Positions 54,113-64,000 of a DNA stretch of 64,000 nucleotides are shown here, one piece after another; position 1 is the first letter of the stretch, and each line of letters starts with the position of its first letter. The stretch is from assembly GCA_030522415.1 (NCBI GenBank), contig CM060113.1, positions 15,552,151 through 15,616,150 of the forward strand, in the 5' to 3' direction. The notes beneath the pieces were generated by a model. It was not told the origin of the DNA. It worked only from the letters and a program-made list of their open reading frames with translations, and made no database searches. The stretch comes from Channallabes apus (Eukaryota; Chordata; Actinopteri; Siluriformes; Clariidae). The position numbers and the translations under genes were made by a program.

Positions 54113-54723
54113 GTGTTTTGAGATGGTGTCAAGATATATGATTCCTCCGGCATTTGGAGGCATTATGTAGCTCATTCAGTGCTTCTGTTGCAAATGAGAC
54201 AATGCTATGGAATATGCTTTATGATTCATAAAATTATGTGCAGGTAAAGTTAACAATCTTGCCATTTCAACTTTTCTAACTAATAGCTAACTAACTTTTT
54301 CTAGTAATGATTCCCAAATAGCATAAAATAGAAAGGTAATGCAGTACTGTATGTAGGGTGTACAATAATGTGTTCTAGTAGTGCCTTTGATTAGGTGTTA
54401 GGTATTAGGGATTGAGCATTGTATTAGAAGCTAGTTGATCATGTGGCACTAAAGAATGGTTCAGAGGCAATTTGAGCAACTTACAAGCAGTTACTTAGGA
54501 GACCAAGTGTAATTTAAAACAACACTCTCCTTTGCAGCTGCTTCTAAGTTCCTCCAAATTGGAGCCAAAAGTTCTACCAAAGTGCTATTGTGACTGGTTT
54601 TGTATGTGGATTTTGGCACTGCATCCAATACTTTTAGTCTTGAGAAGTGGGCAGGACAATGGAAGACAGATGTTTTGATGTGAACATAGGCAGAAGGTAC
54701 AGTACATATACATGAATGTATAT

Positions 54724-54872
54724 ACAGTACACTCACTCACTCACTCTTCTTCCATAACGCTTTATCCTGTATTCAGGGTCGCGGGGGGGCCTGGAGCCAA
54801 CCCCAGGAGACTGAGGGCACATGGCGGGGTACAGCCTGGACAGGGTGCCAATCCATCGCAGGGCACACATGT
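54724..54872 (+). repeat. Common fish repeat (CCGCTTTATCCTG type), second copy
   Basis: Starts with (ACTC)n, then GCTTTATCCTGTATTCAGGG and TCGCGGGGGGGCCTGGAGCC; opposite orientation to the copy 600 bases to the left. 54873-55192 has no feature I can name. Confidence 0.6.
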
Positions 54873-55192
54873 GAGCACATTTCATTCCTTAAATTAAATA
54901 CATAAAGGGGTGACTAACTTACTCCAGCCATTAGATGCCGCAGTTAACCTTACACGCTGTCAAAGAAAAGGATGGTGGATGGAGAACACAATTTCACAGC
55001 AACCAAGAAGATGCGTTATGAAACTTTTCACGATATTACAGTATGGGATGGATCAATACTGCATGGAATTTGGTGATGAATGACACCATCCTGTCGGGAT
55101 TCAGACAGACTGGAACTATTCAAACTGATAACTCGACAACCCCACAGTGGTAGACATGACTTTTTATCTTCCCCCAGTGTTGGCGGAGGTGT

Positions 55193-55250
55193 TTAACACT
55201 AGAAGCGCCGCGCCAGTGTCACCTACTTATAATGCGGTTCAGCGGTCGTT
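55193..55250 (+). repeat. piggyBac-type terminus (TTAA plus CACTAGAA)
   Basis: TTAA at 55193-55196 is followed by CACTAGAAGCGCCGCGCC, close to the CCCTAGAA-type tips of piggyBac elements. No matching opposite end was found in the window. The following 350 bases are unassigned. Confidence 0.45.
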
Positions 55251-55611
55251 TGACCGCCTATTGTTTTGAATTGGAAGCTGTTGTTGATACACAATGATCG
55301 CTAGATGGCTCCTTCACTCAAAGCAAATAGTTTAGCTCCAAGATAAACTTGCACAATGCACCATTCATTCCCACGTGGATAATCAGCGGTATTTTTTTTC
55401 ATATTCAACTGAGAAAACCTACTACAGAATCTTTAAGGGGACAACGGAAGAGAAAAAAATGGCAGAAGAAAAAAAACAAGTCATATTTTGCATTAAACCC
55501 AAAGTTTTTGGCATTACTTTCTTCTGCCGTTTTTTCTCCTCCTTTGTCCATTTAGGGGCTTCATATTATAACAAAAAGAAAAGCTGTACTTAATTTTATA
55601 TTGTTTTGAGA

Positions 55612-56628
55612 AAATCCATTAGTTCGTTCATTTTATTTGAAGCTTCTGAAACTTCGGATGTTTTTTTTTTTTGGTTAGATTAGTTCTGAACTCGCTTCCG
55701 TGAAACTATCACTAAAACAATGTAAGGAGCCCTCCTGAGGATATAAAGCTTTATTATTGTGTTTGAATAAATAATCAGATCTACCACAGCAGATAATAAA
55801 CTATGGTGTGTCATAACCGAAGCAAACACCACGATTATGCCTCATTTCGTTCGATGGGAACGTGGTTCACTTGGCCGCAGTGTATTATAAACCTGTGGAA
55901 TGTTTCACTGTTTATGCTCACATAAGAGTAATAAAAGCGAGTGAAATGTGGAAATGATGTGTGGCAACTCAATGAGAACTAAACCAAAGATTTCGGTAAC
56001 TCCACTGAGTGTAACATCTGCATAGTGACACTGAACATCTTCACTTTTCCGTTTACCTCTGAAAAAAAAGCTGTATTTTGTTTGTTTATATTTAGAATTT
56101 TTATAACAGTAGAAGAAGTACGCGCGCACGCACACACATAGACACACACACACAGACACACACACTCCCCTGAGCCCTCGGGAAACATCCAATCACCGTC
56201 GGTACACAAATGAGTCAAGACGTAGCCTAACGTGGTGTCGTGTCGGATTTCAGCGGTCACGGAGTGGGAAGACTTTGAAGAAGCTGCAGTGACAGTAAAC
56301 AGCTGAACAACTTCACTTTTCCGTTTACCTCTGAGGAAAAAAAGCTGTATTTTGTTTGTTTATATTTAGGATTTTTATAGTAGTAAGAGAGAGTTATAGT
56401 TTGGTCTGTACTGTAGTTCCCACCCTTGTAGAGAATAAATAAATGAATAACACCTTCATATACCCTCTCAAGAGAGTGCCATAGTCCATTGTTAGTTTTA
56501 ATGATTTGGCTGAAACTAATTATCACTACATAAGTACCCTAACACCATTGATCATGAGTTTCAGCTGAACCTAATTCTATACTTGTAACAGAAAATGTAG
56601 ATGCAGATTCCAAATGTGTATTTATATA

Positions 56629-56671
<43 letters not shown>

Positions 56672-57350
56672 CATGTGTGTAGGCTCTACGCAGGGGCAAG
56701 AGAGGGAAGCGCACCCTCAAATGAATGTATGCACATGTTAATATATTCCTAAAATTTATATATTACAAGTTGATAAACTGGTCTGCGGTAGCGGAAAAAT
56801 CCGCTGAAAAAAGGACAGGCTGCAGCGCACGCGCACAGACACACACACAGACACAGACACACCTCCCTTGAGCCCTGCGTCTGTCGGATGTGTGTGTATA
56901 TAATCAAACACATAAATACAAAATACGTTTCAAATAAAATCGCTATTACTTGACCCTGAAGTTTAGTTTAGCACACACAAAAAAACAGAAAAGTAATTTC
57001 ATGGTAGCTAAATCAACATGTACCAGCATGTGTAGTATATTTACAGTAATTCATTAAAAACTTAATATACATTGTACAGTACACGGTAAACACGGGAAGG
57101 ATTACAAAAAACAAACAGTGTCTACTTTATAAACTGCTTAGTATGTGCGTCGAGATGCTGAAATCCCTTGCATGTTGCCGCTCCATTTTGTGCTTCCAAG
57201 TGGAGAGATATTTGACCGATAGCCTAGAACAAAAGATCTATAGGTGTGATCACAACCCCCTCCGACCGACCGTGCCATCAATCACTGACCACCTCAGAAG
57301 TTCCCTCCAATGTATGGCTGCAATACTTGTTTTGCAAGTATTTTAACACC
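55612..57350 (+). repeat. piggyBac-related repeat R, copy 3
   Basis: Aligns with 25080-26800 in the same orientation and with the same internal order: T-rich start, GATATAAAGC, CA microsatellite, ACCTTCATAT block, GATA run (56630-56670), second CA block, and the inverse of the piggyBac 3' flank (56920-57330). No transposase frame. Confidence 0.68.
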
Positions 57351-57471
57351 ATTCAAATGCTTACAATTCGTCTAGATTTCTAGCAGATGCCATACGTTTA
57401 GTTCCCTGAACATCTGCCGACTTGATTTTCATTTACTTACGAACACAAGTTCCATTCAACATATAATGATG

Positions 57472-58030
57472 TCTGCACATGTTAATATATTCCTAAAATG
57501 TATATATTACAAGTTGATAAACTGATCTGCGTTAGCGGAAAAATCAGCTAAAAAAAGGACAGGCTGCAGCGCACGCGCACACACACACACACAGACACAC
57601 CTCCCTTGAGCCCTCGGTAAATATCCAAGCACCGTGTGTCGGATTTCAGCTGTCACGGGGTGGAAAGACTTTGAAGCAGTTTATATGAATCTAAGCTTGA
57701 ACTTATCAGCATTGTAAATATATAATACTTTTCAAATAAAATCGCTATTACTTGACCCTGAAATTTAGTTTAGCACAAACACACAAAAAAAAACAGAAAA
57801 GTCATTTCTGGTAAATCAACTGCATATGTAGTTTATTTACAGTAATTCATTAAAAAATTAATATACATTGTACAGTACACGGTAAACACGGGAAAGGTTA
57901 CAAAATGAAAAAACAAACAGTGTCTACTTTATAAACAGCTTAGTATGTGCGTCGAGATGCTGAAATCCCTTGCATGGTGCCGCTCCATTTTTTTGCTTCC
58001 AAGTGGAAGTATTGTTATCACCATTCAAAG
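57472..58030 (+). repeat. piggyBac-related repeat R, partial copy 3b
   Basis: A second, shorter copy of the end of the unit: ATGTTAATATATTCC, CA block with CTCCCTTGAGCCCTCGG, then the inverse 3' flank of piggyBac (57720-58010). It makes an incomplete tandem with copy 3. Confidence 0.65.
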
Positions 58031-58163
58031 GCTTACAATTCATTTAGCCTATAAATGAATATAGTCAAATTTTGTTTTCTACTATAAGATTATCATAAAC
58101 CAAATCTAAGCTAAATGTTACATTTTTAAATTCTTGTCCAGTTGGCAGGAATCCCCTAGTAAA

Positions 58164-58523
58164 TGTAACGGTTAACCCCTAGAGGGCGCCTAACGCCCAT
58201 GTATGTTTTTGAGTTGGAGTTTGTTTTTGTTGAGTTTGACTTCATTTCCCAGTTTACACCTCGGTCAGGTGACGTAGAAGCTCACCTGAACCGAGGGAAG
58301 TTAATTTGATGATTAGGTTTTGTTTTTGTATAAATAGCCTGACTGAATCTCAGTCAGGCGTCTAGCATTAGTCTGAGTTGATTCGTTTGTGTTGGAGTGA
58401 TCCCGTTTTGTTTATGTTTGATATTTATGGAAATAAAGGACTTTGTTAACCGTCAGCTCGCCTCCGCGTTCATGCCACGCACACACTCCAGACACAGACA
58501 GAGTAAGGTGAGGAATCATGACA
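58164..58523 (+). repeat. 5' LTR of the Pro-rich element
   Basis: Contains TATAAA at 58329-58334, an 11-base hairpin GCCTGACTGAATCTCAGTC-type palindrome just after it, and AATAAA at 58433-58438. Differs from the 3' LTR at about ten positions, mostly near its end. Confidence 0.9.
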
Positions 58524-58534
58524 GAATGCTAGAC
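58360..58534 (+). promoter_or_regulatory. Self-primer (58360-58369) and primer site (58525-58534)
   Basis: GTCTAGCATT begins 31 bases after the first T of the TATA box and is the perfect complement of AATGCTAGAC, which starts one base after the LTR end and contains the ATG of the protein at 58526. Confidence 0.68.
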
Positions 58535-60207
58535 CTAACAAGTGGCTTGGCGGAGGGTGCCTCCCTAGATAATTTTTGGGGGGGCGCGGATACCATCTCG
58601 CACGAGCTGGCGGACAGGCTGCGGGACAGCGAGGAGGAGATCTGCGGCTGGAATTACATCGGGCTGGTTGAGGACGAGGAGGAGATGTACCGCAGCTGGG
58701 AGTTCAGCTTGCTGGAGGAGCAGGAGCATCTGCGGGAGAGTAGCGAGGAGAGAGAGAGAGAGACACCACAGAGCTGGGAGGGCTGCAGGCTCGCCAATCG
58801 GCGGACGCCATTCAAGGGCGACGCGGCACGGGGTCACGTGGTTCCCCGCACCGGCCGGAAGAGAAGGGCGAGGAAGCCCAAGTACGGCCGAGAGAGGAAG
58901 AGCTCGTGTGGTGGATTCCGGAGCAGGAGCGAGTGCGAGAGATGCAGGAGCAGGTAAAAGAGCTCCAGCAGTTGATCCTTCACTTCCGGGATAACCGCGA
59001 AGCGGGCTCGGAGCTTTCTCTTCCCTCGCCAAAGCTCAGCAGCGAGCGAGCGTGTCAGCAGCCGCTGTCCGACGCACCCGTCCTGCCACCGCCTCCCGGC
59101 TTCGAGGACAGCGAGCCAGCGTGTCAGCAGCCGCTGTCCGACGCACCCGTCCTGCCGCCGCCTCCCCGCTTCGAGGACAGCGAGCCAGCGTGTCAGCAGC
59201 CGCTGACCGACGCATTCGTTCTTCTGCCGCCTCCCGGCTTTGAGGACAGCGCGCTAGCGTGTCAGCAGCCGCTGTCCACCGCGCCCGTCCTGCCGCCGCC
59301 TCCCAGCTTCGAGGACAGCGAGCCAGCGTGTCAGCAGCCGCTGACCGACGCACCTGTTCTGCCGCCGCCTCCCGGCTTTGAGGACGACGTTGAGCTGTCG
59401 AGCGCGATGCACGCTCCAACGCCTTCGTCGAGCGCACTGCACGCTCCAGGGCCGTCGTTGAGCGCACTGCACGCTCCAGGGCCGTCGACGAGCGCACTGC
59501 ACGCTCCAGGGCCGTCGTCCAGCGCACTGCACGCTCCAGGGCCGTCGTCCAGTGCACTGCACGCTCCAGGGCCGTCGTCCAGCGCACTGCACGCTCCAGG
59601 GCCGTCGTCGAGCGCACTGCACGCTCCAGGGCCGTCGTCGAGCGCACTGCACGCTCCAGGGCCGTCGTCGAGCGCACTGCACGCTCCAGGGCCGTCGTCG
59701 AGCGCAGTGATCGCTCCAACGCCTTCGTCGAGCGCAGGGATCGCTCCAACGCCTTCGTCGAGCGCAGTGACTGCTCCAACGCCTTCGTCGAGCGCAGTGA
59801 CCGCTCCAACGCCTTCACCGAGCGCAGTGACCGCTCCAACGCCTTCGTCGAGCGCAGTGACCGCTCCAACGCCTTCGTCGAGCGCAGTGACCGCTCCAAC
59901 GCCTTCGCCGAGCGCAGTGACCGCTCCAACGCCTTCATCGAGCGCAGTGACCGCTCCAACGCCTTCGTCGAGCGCAGTGACCGCTCCAATGCCTTCGTCG
60001 AGCGCAGTGACCGCTCTGCAGCCGCCGAGCGCGCTTCCAGCTCTGCAGCCGCCGAGCACGCTTCCAGCTCTGCAGCCGCCGAGCACGCTTCCAGCTCTCC
60101 TGGACAGGAGGCGAAAGGTAGAACATTGGGTTGGGTGTCCGGGGCCTCCGGTGATGCTCCGGAGGAGCATTTTTTGGGCGGGGGATAATGTAACGGTTAG
60201 CCCCTAG
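58526..60207 (+). CDS. Gag-like start plus Pro-rich tandem-repeat protein (frame broken once)
   Basis: From ATG 58526 (inside the primer site) one frame runs to 58957: acidic N-terminus (SEEEICGWNYIGLVEDEEEM), then a basic stretch (TGRKRRARKPKYGR). Near 58892-58896, in a GAGAGAGG run, the meaningful reading moves to the -1 frame, consistent with a 2-base AG slippage or one-base loss, and continues WWIPEQERVREMQEQVKELQ (coiled coil) to the stop at 60205. Then come five ~23-residue repeats (ACQQPLSDAPVLPPPPGFED) and about 20 ten-residue repeats of types SALHAPGPSS and SAVTAPTPSS. The stop lies 19 bases inside the 3' LTR. No enzyme domain. Function unknown. Confidence 0.6.
59049..59395 (+). repeat. 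Minisatellite, ~69-bp unit, five copies (coding)
   Basis: Each unit begins GCGTGTCAGCAGCCGCTG and contains CCGCCGCCTCCC; units keep the reading frame and vary by substitutions. Confidence 0.85.
59398..60030 (+). repeat. Minisatellite, 30-bp unit, about 21 copies (coding)
   Basis: Unit TCGAGCGCACTGCACGCTCC plus ten bases in the first half and TCGAGCGCAGTGACCGCTCC plus ten in the second. Several units are identical, which points to recent expansion. Not a CRISPR array: there are no unique spacers. Confidence 0.9.
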
Positions 60208-60548
60208 TGGGCGCCTAACGCCCGTGTATGTTTTTGAGTTGGAGTTTGTTTTTGTTGAGTTTGACTTCATTTCCCAGTTTACACCTCGGTCAGGTGATGT
60301 AGAAGCTCACCTGAACCGAGGGAAGTTAATTTGATGATTAGGTTTTGTTTTTGTATAAATAGCCTGACTGAATCTCAGTCAGGCGTCTAGCATTAGTCTG
60401 AGTTGATTCGTTTGTGTTGGAGTGATCCCGTTTTGTTTATGTTTGATATTTATGGAAATAAAGGACTTTGTTAACCGTCAGCTCGCCTCCGCGTTCATGC
60501 CACGAAAACACGCCCGACACAGACACAGTAAGGGGAAAAAACATGACA
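60189..60548 (+). repeat. 3' LTR of the Pro-rich element
   Basis: 360 bp, same ends as 58164-58523, followed by the GTAAA duplication at 60549. Confidence 0.9.
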
Positions 60549-60600
60549 GTAAAAGCCTATAGTAAATTTGACTATATTCATCTACTTAGAGGTGCTCAAT

Positions 60601-60630
60601 TACTATATATATATATATATATATACGAAA

Positions 60631-60670
<40 letters not shown>

Positions 60671-60856
60671 GTAGCCCGTCTGCTTTAACTTAGTTTTTTT
60701 AGTATTCATAAGACAACCTTTCAGTTTTGTAAATATTCTAGTTACAGTGTGATAAGTCTTACTTTAGATTCAATGTTTTTGAGAATTAGAACATCCAGCT
60801 AAGATAAATGTTATGTCGTTGCTTAATAAAAATCTGGAATAAGAATATTTCATTTT
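60601..60856 (+). repeat. (AT)n microsatellite and Y fragment
   Basis: (AT)n at 60604-60625 and 60638-60667, then about 190 bases matching repeat Y (16985-17175) in the same orientation. Confidence 0.65.
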
Positions 60857-61215
60857 ATTTTGTTCTATTTATTTATGTTTCACTATTTATGACATAGTGA
60901 CACTAAACAGCTGAACAACTTCACTTTTCTGTTTACCTCTGAGTAAAAAAAAGTTGTATTTGTTTGTTTATTTTTAGAATTTTTTAGAATAAATAAATGA
61001 ATAACACCTTCATATCCCCTCTCAAGAGAGTGCCATAGTCTGTTGTTAGTTTTAATGATTTGGCAGAAACTCATTATCACTACATAAGTACCATAACACC
61101 ATTGATTATGAGGGCGGAGCTATTATGATAAATAACATTTCTTATACATTGAGACCTATAAATAAGTCAACAGGTACGTCTACAACTCACTCTGTAGTTC
61201 GGGCGGCTACAGAGT

Positions 61216-62895
61216 TTGGGCGATTGCGCGGTGAATTTATACACAATGACTCAAAGAGAGCGATATACCCCACAGCAAGTGCTGGACATTCTGTGGAATA
61301 TTGATGAGATGGAATCGGAGGGAGAGCAATGTGAGGTGTCAGATGGAGCAGGTGAGCAAGAGGGCGAAAGCGAATTAAATCTGAATGTTGAATCTGATTC
61401 AGAATCAGAATCAGACTCTGAAATTGAGTGTGCAGGGGACTCATTTCAAGAGGCAAGAGATGGCACAGTATGGGTTGAACTAAAGGCTGAAAACGCTCGA
61501 GGGAGAGCGCAAGAGTGCAATATCATGAAAGAAACCCCAGGTCCCACGCCTTATGCCAAGGGCAATATTACAAGCCCATTGAGCAGTCTACTGTGTTTGA
61601 TTGACACAGAAATGTGGGGAAAGATTAAGAAACACACTGAAGCGGAATCTGAACGAAACAATGCTGATAAGTTCAAGCTTACAGGTGATGAACTAAAAGC
61701 ATTCGTTGGTCTCATTTATTTGAGAGGTATCACGGGTGGTAAAAGCATGAATCTGGATGATTACTGGTCCGCTGACTTGGGAAATCCTATTTTCAAAGAG
61801 ACAATGTCTCGACAAAAATTTAGAGACATTATGCGATATCTGCGCTTTGATGACAAGACAACAATGGCTGCCCGACTTGTGAATGATAAATTTGCCATGA
61901 TCTCTGAGATATTTGAGAAATTTGTGAAAAACAGCATTGCCTCTTACATACCCGGTGTGAACATAACAGTAGATGAGCAACTGTTCCCTACTAAAGCGCG
62001 CTGTCGTTTCACGCAGTACATGGCCAATAAACCAGACAAGTTTGGTATCAAATTCTGGGTGGCCGCTGATGTTGAAACAAAATACATATTGAACGCAATT
62101 CCCTATCTAGGGAAAGACGACAGTAGGGCGGCTGGTCAGCGGTTATCAGACATGGTTGTAATGCGTATTGTGGAGCCTTTCCTGGGGAAAGGAAGAAATA
62201 TAACAACAGACAATTTCTTCACCTCGTTAAGACTTGCAAACAATCTTTTGGCGAATAAAACCACCATTGTTGGCACAATGAATAAAATCAGACGAGAAAT
62301 GCCCCCTTGTACACAGGCACAGTCTGAACAATATTCGACCAGGTTGTTGAAGGCTGGAAAGGCCACGCTCACGATTTATCAGGCAAAACGAAAGAAGAAT
62401 GTATGCATTCTGAGCACAATGCATCAGGCAGTTTCAACTGATAATGGCGAAAAGAAACTGCCTGAAACAATTTCCTACTACAACAGCACTAATGTTGGCG
62501 TTGATGTTATGGATCAAATGGCGCGGCTGTATTCAGTAAAGGGAGGCACCCGGCGCTGGCCTGTGGCTGTGTTTTACAACCTCCTAGACCTGGCGGCAAT
62601 TAATGCACATATTCTATATAAACAGTGTATGAATGTGACCATAAGCAGGAGGAGATTTATTCTGGAGTTGGTAAAGGAACTATGTGCGCACCAGAAAACG
62701 GCAAGGGCAGAAGGGTCAAGGGCAATGGTATGCAAGCGACCATTACCTGAAACTCCTTCTCCACCTGCAAAAAGGAGGCAGTGTCAGATTGGCAGATGTG
62801 CAGGGAACAAAACCTCTTATATCTGCCAGACCTGTAAGCGGCTTGTCTGTGGCAAATGCTCAAAGAATGCACCAAAGCTATGCTTGGAATGTTAA
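61216..62895 (+). CDS. piggyBac-type transposase, intact
   Basis: 559 codons without interruption from ATG 61246 or the upstream in-frame start at 61216. Acidic N-terminus (SESESDSEIE), then the DDE_Tnp_1_7 fold with catalytic aspartates in NITVDEQLFP (about residue 253), NITTDNFFTS (332) and VGVDVMDQM (about 433). A basic stretch (PPAKRRQCQ) and a C-terminal cysteine-rich domain (CQTCKRLVCGKC ... CLEC) that binds the transposon ends complete the family layout at normal length. The enzyme excises and inserts DNA precisely at TTAA. All key residues are present, so it may be active; shortened relatives without the gene are spread through the window. Confidence 0.9.
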   Translation: MGDCAVNLYTMTQRERYTPQQVLDILWNIDEMESEGEQCEVSDGAGEQEGESELNLNVESDSESESDSEIECAGDSFQEARDGTVWVELKAENARGRAQECNIMKETPGPTPYAKGNITSPLSSLLCLIDTEMWGKIKKHTEAESERNNADKFKLTGDELKAFVGLIYLRGITGGKSMNLDDYWSADLGNPIFKETMSRQKFRDIMRYLRFDDKTTMAARLVNDKFAMISEIFEKFVKNSIASYIPGVNITVDEQLFPTKARCRFTQYMANKPDKFGIKFWVAADVETKYILNAIPYLGKDDSRAAGQRLSDMVVMRIVEPFLGKGRNITTDNFFTSLRLANNLLANKTTIVGTMNKIRREMPPCTQAQSEQYSTRLLKAGKATLTIYQAKRKKNVCILSTMHQAVSTDNGEKKLPETISYYNSTNVGVDVMDQMARLYSVKGGTRRWPVAVFYNLLDLAAINAHILYKQCMNVTISRRRFILELVKELCAHQKTARAEGSRAMVCKRPLPETPSPPAKRRQCQIGRCAGNKTSYICQTCKRLVCGKCSKNAPKLCLEC

Positions 62896-63310
62896 TAAAG
62901 CGATGCAAGCATCATGGGCGAGGGAACTTCTGAGATGGTCAGTGATTGATGGCACGGTTGGTCGGAGGGGTTTGTGATCACACCTGTAGATCTTTTGTTC
63001 TAGGCTATCGGTCAAATATCTCTCCACTTGGAAGCACAAAATGGAGCGGCAACATGCAAGGGATTTCAGCATCTCGACGCACATACTAAGCTGTTTATAA
63101 AGTAGACACTGTTTGTTTTTTGTAATCTTTCCCGTGTTTACCGTGTACTGTACAATGTATATTAATTTTTTAATGAATTACTGTAAATAAACTACATATG
63201 CAGTTGATTTACCAGAAATGACTTTTCTGTTTTTTTTGTGTGTTTGTGCTAAACTAAACTTCAGGGTCAAGTAATAGCGATTTTATTTGAAATGTATTTT
63301 GTATTTATGT
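62896..63310 (+). repeat. piggyBac 3' flank, shared in inverse with repeats R
   Basis: The inverse of 62930-63300 occurs at 26390-26780, 56920-57330 and 57720-58010. This segment is therefore the part kept in the shortened copies. Beyond it, 63311-63890 is T/C-rich and shows no gene. Confidence 0.75.
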
Positions 63311-64000
63311 GTTTGATTATTGTTAGAATTATTTTATATGTAAAGGAGTTGATTCTACTCTCTTGTTCTCTTCCTCGATTTAACGTGTTAAATCTTTCCT
63401 GCTGCTATCTTCCTGTCTCCTCTTGCATCTGTTCTTAAAGGTGTGAATGCTCCCACGCTCACCTTCCCATACTCTCTTTATGTCTCTCTCTCTTCCCCTC
63501 TCTCTCTATCTCCCTCTGTCTCCTTCCCCCTCTCCCCCTAACTCGAGCCAATATCTTGTGATCTGTCTCTGCACGGACACCTCTATCTTCCTCTCCTTTG
63601 ATTCTTCAGGATCTCACCAGGACATTTACAATGGTTCATGCTCTTTGTAGTAACATATGTCTATAGCCCAGGCGTTTGGTCAAATATATATAAACCTTTA
63701 TGTAGACCTTTATATAAAGACCTTTCTTACAGACAACGTGTGTGTGTGTGTTTGACTGAATCTCTCCTGGCGTCAGAAAAGCTTACCGAAGCACAGCGGA
63801 CAGACCGAGCAACTCGCCTCTTCTACTACAAAACTTTAGAAAAACTTTACAATTATATAAACACACACACACACACACATCTATCTATCTATCCGACTGA
63901 CGAAGGGCTCAAGGGAGGTGTGTCTGTGTATGTGTGTGTGTGTGTGTGTGTGCGCGCGTGCGCACTCTCTATGGCACTCTCTTGAGAGGGTATATGAAGG

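Larger units (their letters stand above)
58164..60548 (+). mobile_element. Non-autonomous LTR retrotransposon encoding a Pro-rich repeat protein
   Basis: Two 360-bp LTRs (58164-58523 and 60189-60548), nearly identical, start TGTAACGGTTA and end CATGACA; GTAAA lies directly outside both (58159-58163 and 60549-60553). The 1.67-kb interior has a run GGGCGGGGGATAA as polypurine tract and a single protein of gag-like start but no protease, RT or integrase. It would need enzymes from another Ty3-type element, perhaps one that also self-primes. Confidence 0.88.
60890..64000 (+). mobile_element. piggyBac-type transposon, right end beyond the window
   Basis: An intact transposase (61216-62895) is flanked on the left by sequence shared with repeats R (60890-61110) and on the right by sequence whose inverse occurs in the R copies (62900-63310). 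The last 36 bases of the window are the inverse of 61008-61045 (CCTCTCAAGAGAGTGCCATAG), and 63895-63955 is the inverse of the CA/CTCCCTTGAGCCC block, so a long inverted repeat surrounds the gene and continues past the edge. TTAA ends could not be located. Confidence 0.75.

Noticed and set aside
59398..60030. CRISPR-like regular repeat
   Set aside because: Units are contiguous with no unique spacers, code in frame, and lie in a eukaryotic LTR element.
59036..60170. Long minus-strand frames of 317 and 279 codons over the Pro-rich gene
   Set aside because: They are produced by a 30-bp repeat that has no stop in several frames; the plus strand has the initiation context, coiled coil and LTR-based layout.

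Overview
The window is eukaryotic and almost certainly teleost fish. It carries the repeat mix typical of teleosts: BEL/Pao, chromodomain Ty3 elements, L2-type LINEs with a TTTGA-type tail, a tRNA-derived SINE with an L2-like tail, Tc1/mariner, hAT and piggyBac, plus long (CA)n, (TG)n and (AT)n microsatellites. Host signals are limited to spliced exon fragments. There are no operons, ribosome binding sites or prokaryotic genes. No complete host gene is visible, and the region is best read as layered transposable elements.

Left part (1-15.3 kb): a BEL/Pao copy on the minus strand enters from the left edge (LTR 3532-4185). A retroviral-type LTR remnant follows (4186-4762). Next come two exons of a decayed host-type gene (5292-5452 and 7287-7373), with a 1,584-bp Tc1-like transposon (5690-7273) inserted just before the second exon. 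An L2-type LINE 3' fragment (7401-9060, minus) is followed by a complete chromodomain Ty3 element (9690-15268, TSD atttg) with two 623-bp LTRs that look identical.

Middle part (15.3-38 kb): this is a nested structure with a readable order of events. A repeat called Y here (1.7 kb) was hit by a TIR element called X. An endogenous retrovirus (TSD cgcc) inserted into that X copy. A second, complete X copy (19962-30580, 10,619 bp, TA duplication, TIR beginning CAGATGTCGCC) then inserted into the retroviral pol region. The second X copy still holds the empty retroviral target site, carries its own inverted copy of Y, and contains a promoter and two exons of the same host gene family seen at 5.3 kb. 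The retrovirus has lost most of its 5' half but keeps a long RNase H-integrase frame and an uninterrupted 521-codon env.

Right part (38-64 kb): a short retroposon with an L2-like tail abuts a LINE (minus strand). That LINE is split by a BEL/Pao copy (39754-45612, TSD cccgt). A Tc1 remnant is split by an hAT element (46831-47909, TSD gatgttac). Then come a terminal host-type exon (48147-48233), a decayed Ty3 element on the minus strand (49326-53715, TSD gaagc), piggyBac-related repeats, a non-autonomous LTR element encoding a proline-rich tandem-repeat protein (58164-60548, TSD gtaaa), and an intact 559-codon piggyBac-type transposase (61216-62895).

The strongest new signal is shared by three LTR elements. 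In each, the primer binding site one or two bases inside the 5' LTR is perfectly complementary (9, 11 and 10 nt) to a segment of the same LTR that starts 30-31 bases after the TATA box, where the transcript should begin. This is the layout expected for Tf1/sushi-type self-priming. In two of the three the complementary stretch contains the gag start codon. The second notable system is X, a large element with no recognised transposase that carries host gene pieces and was active after the retrovirus arrived.
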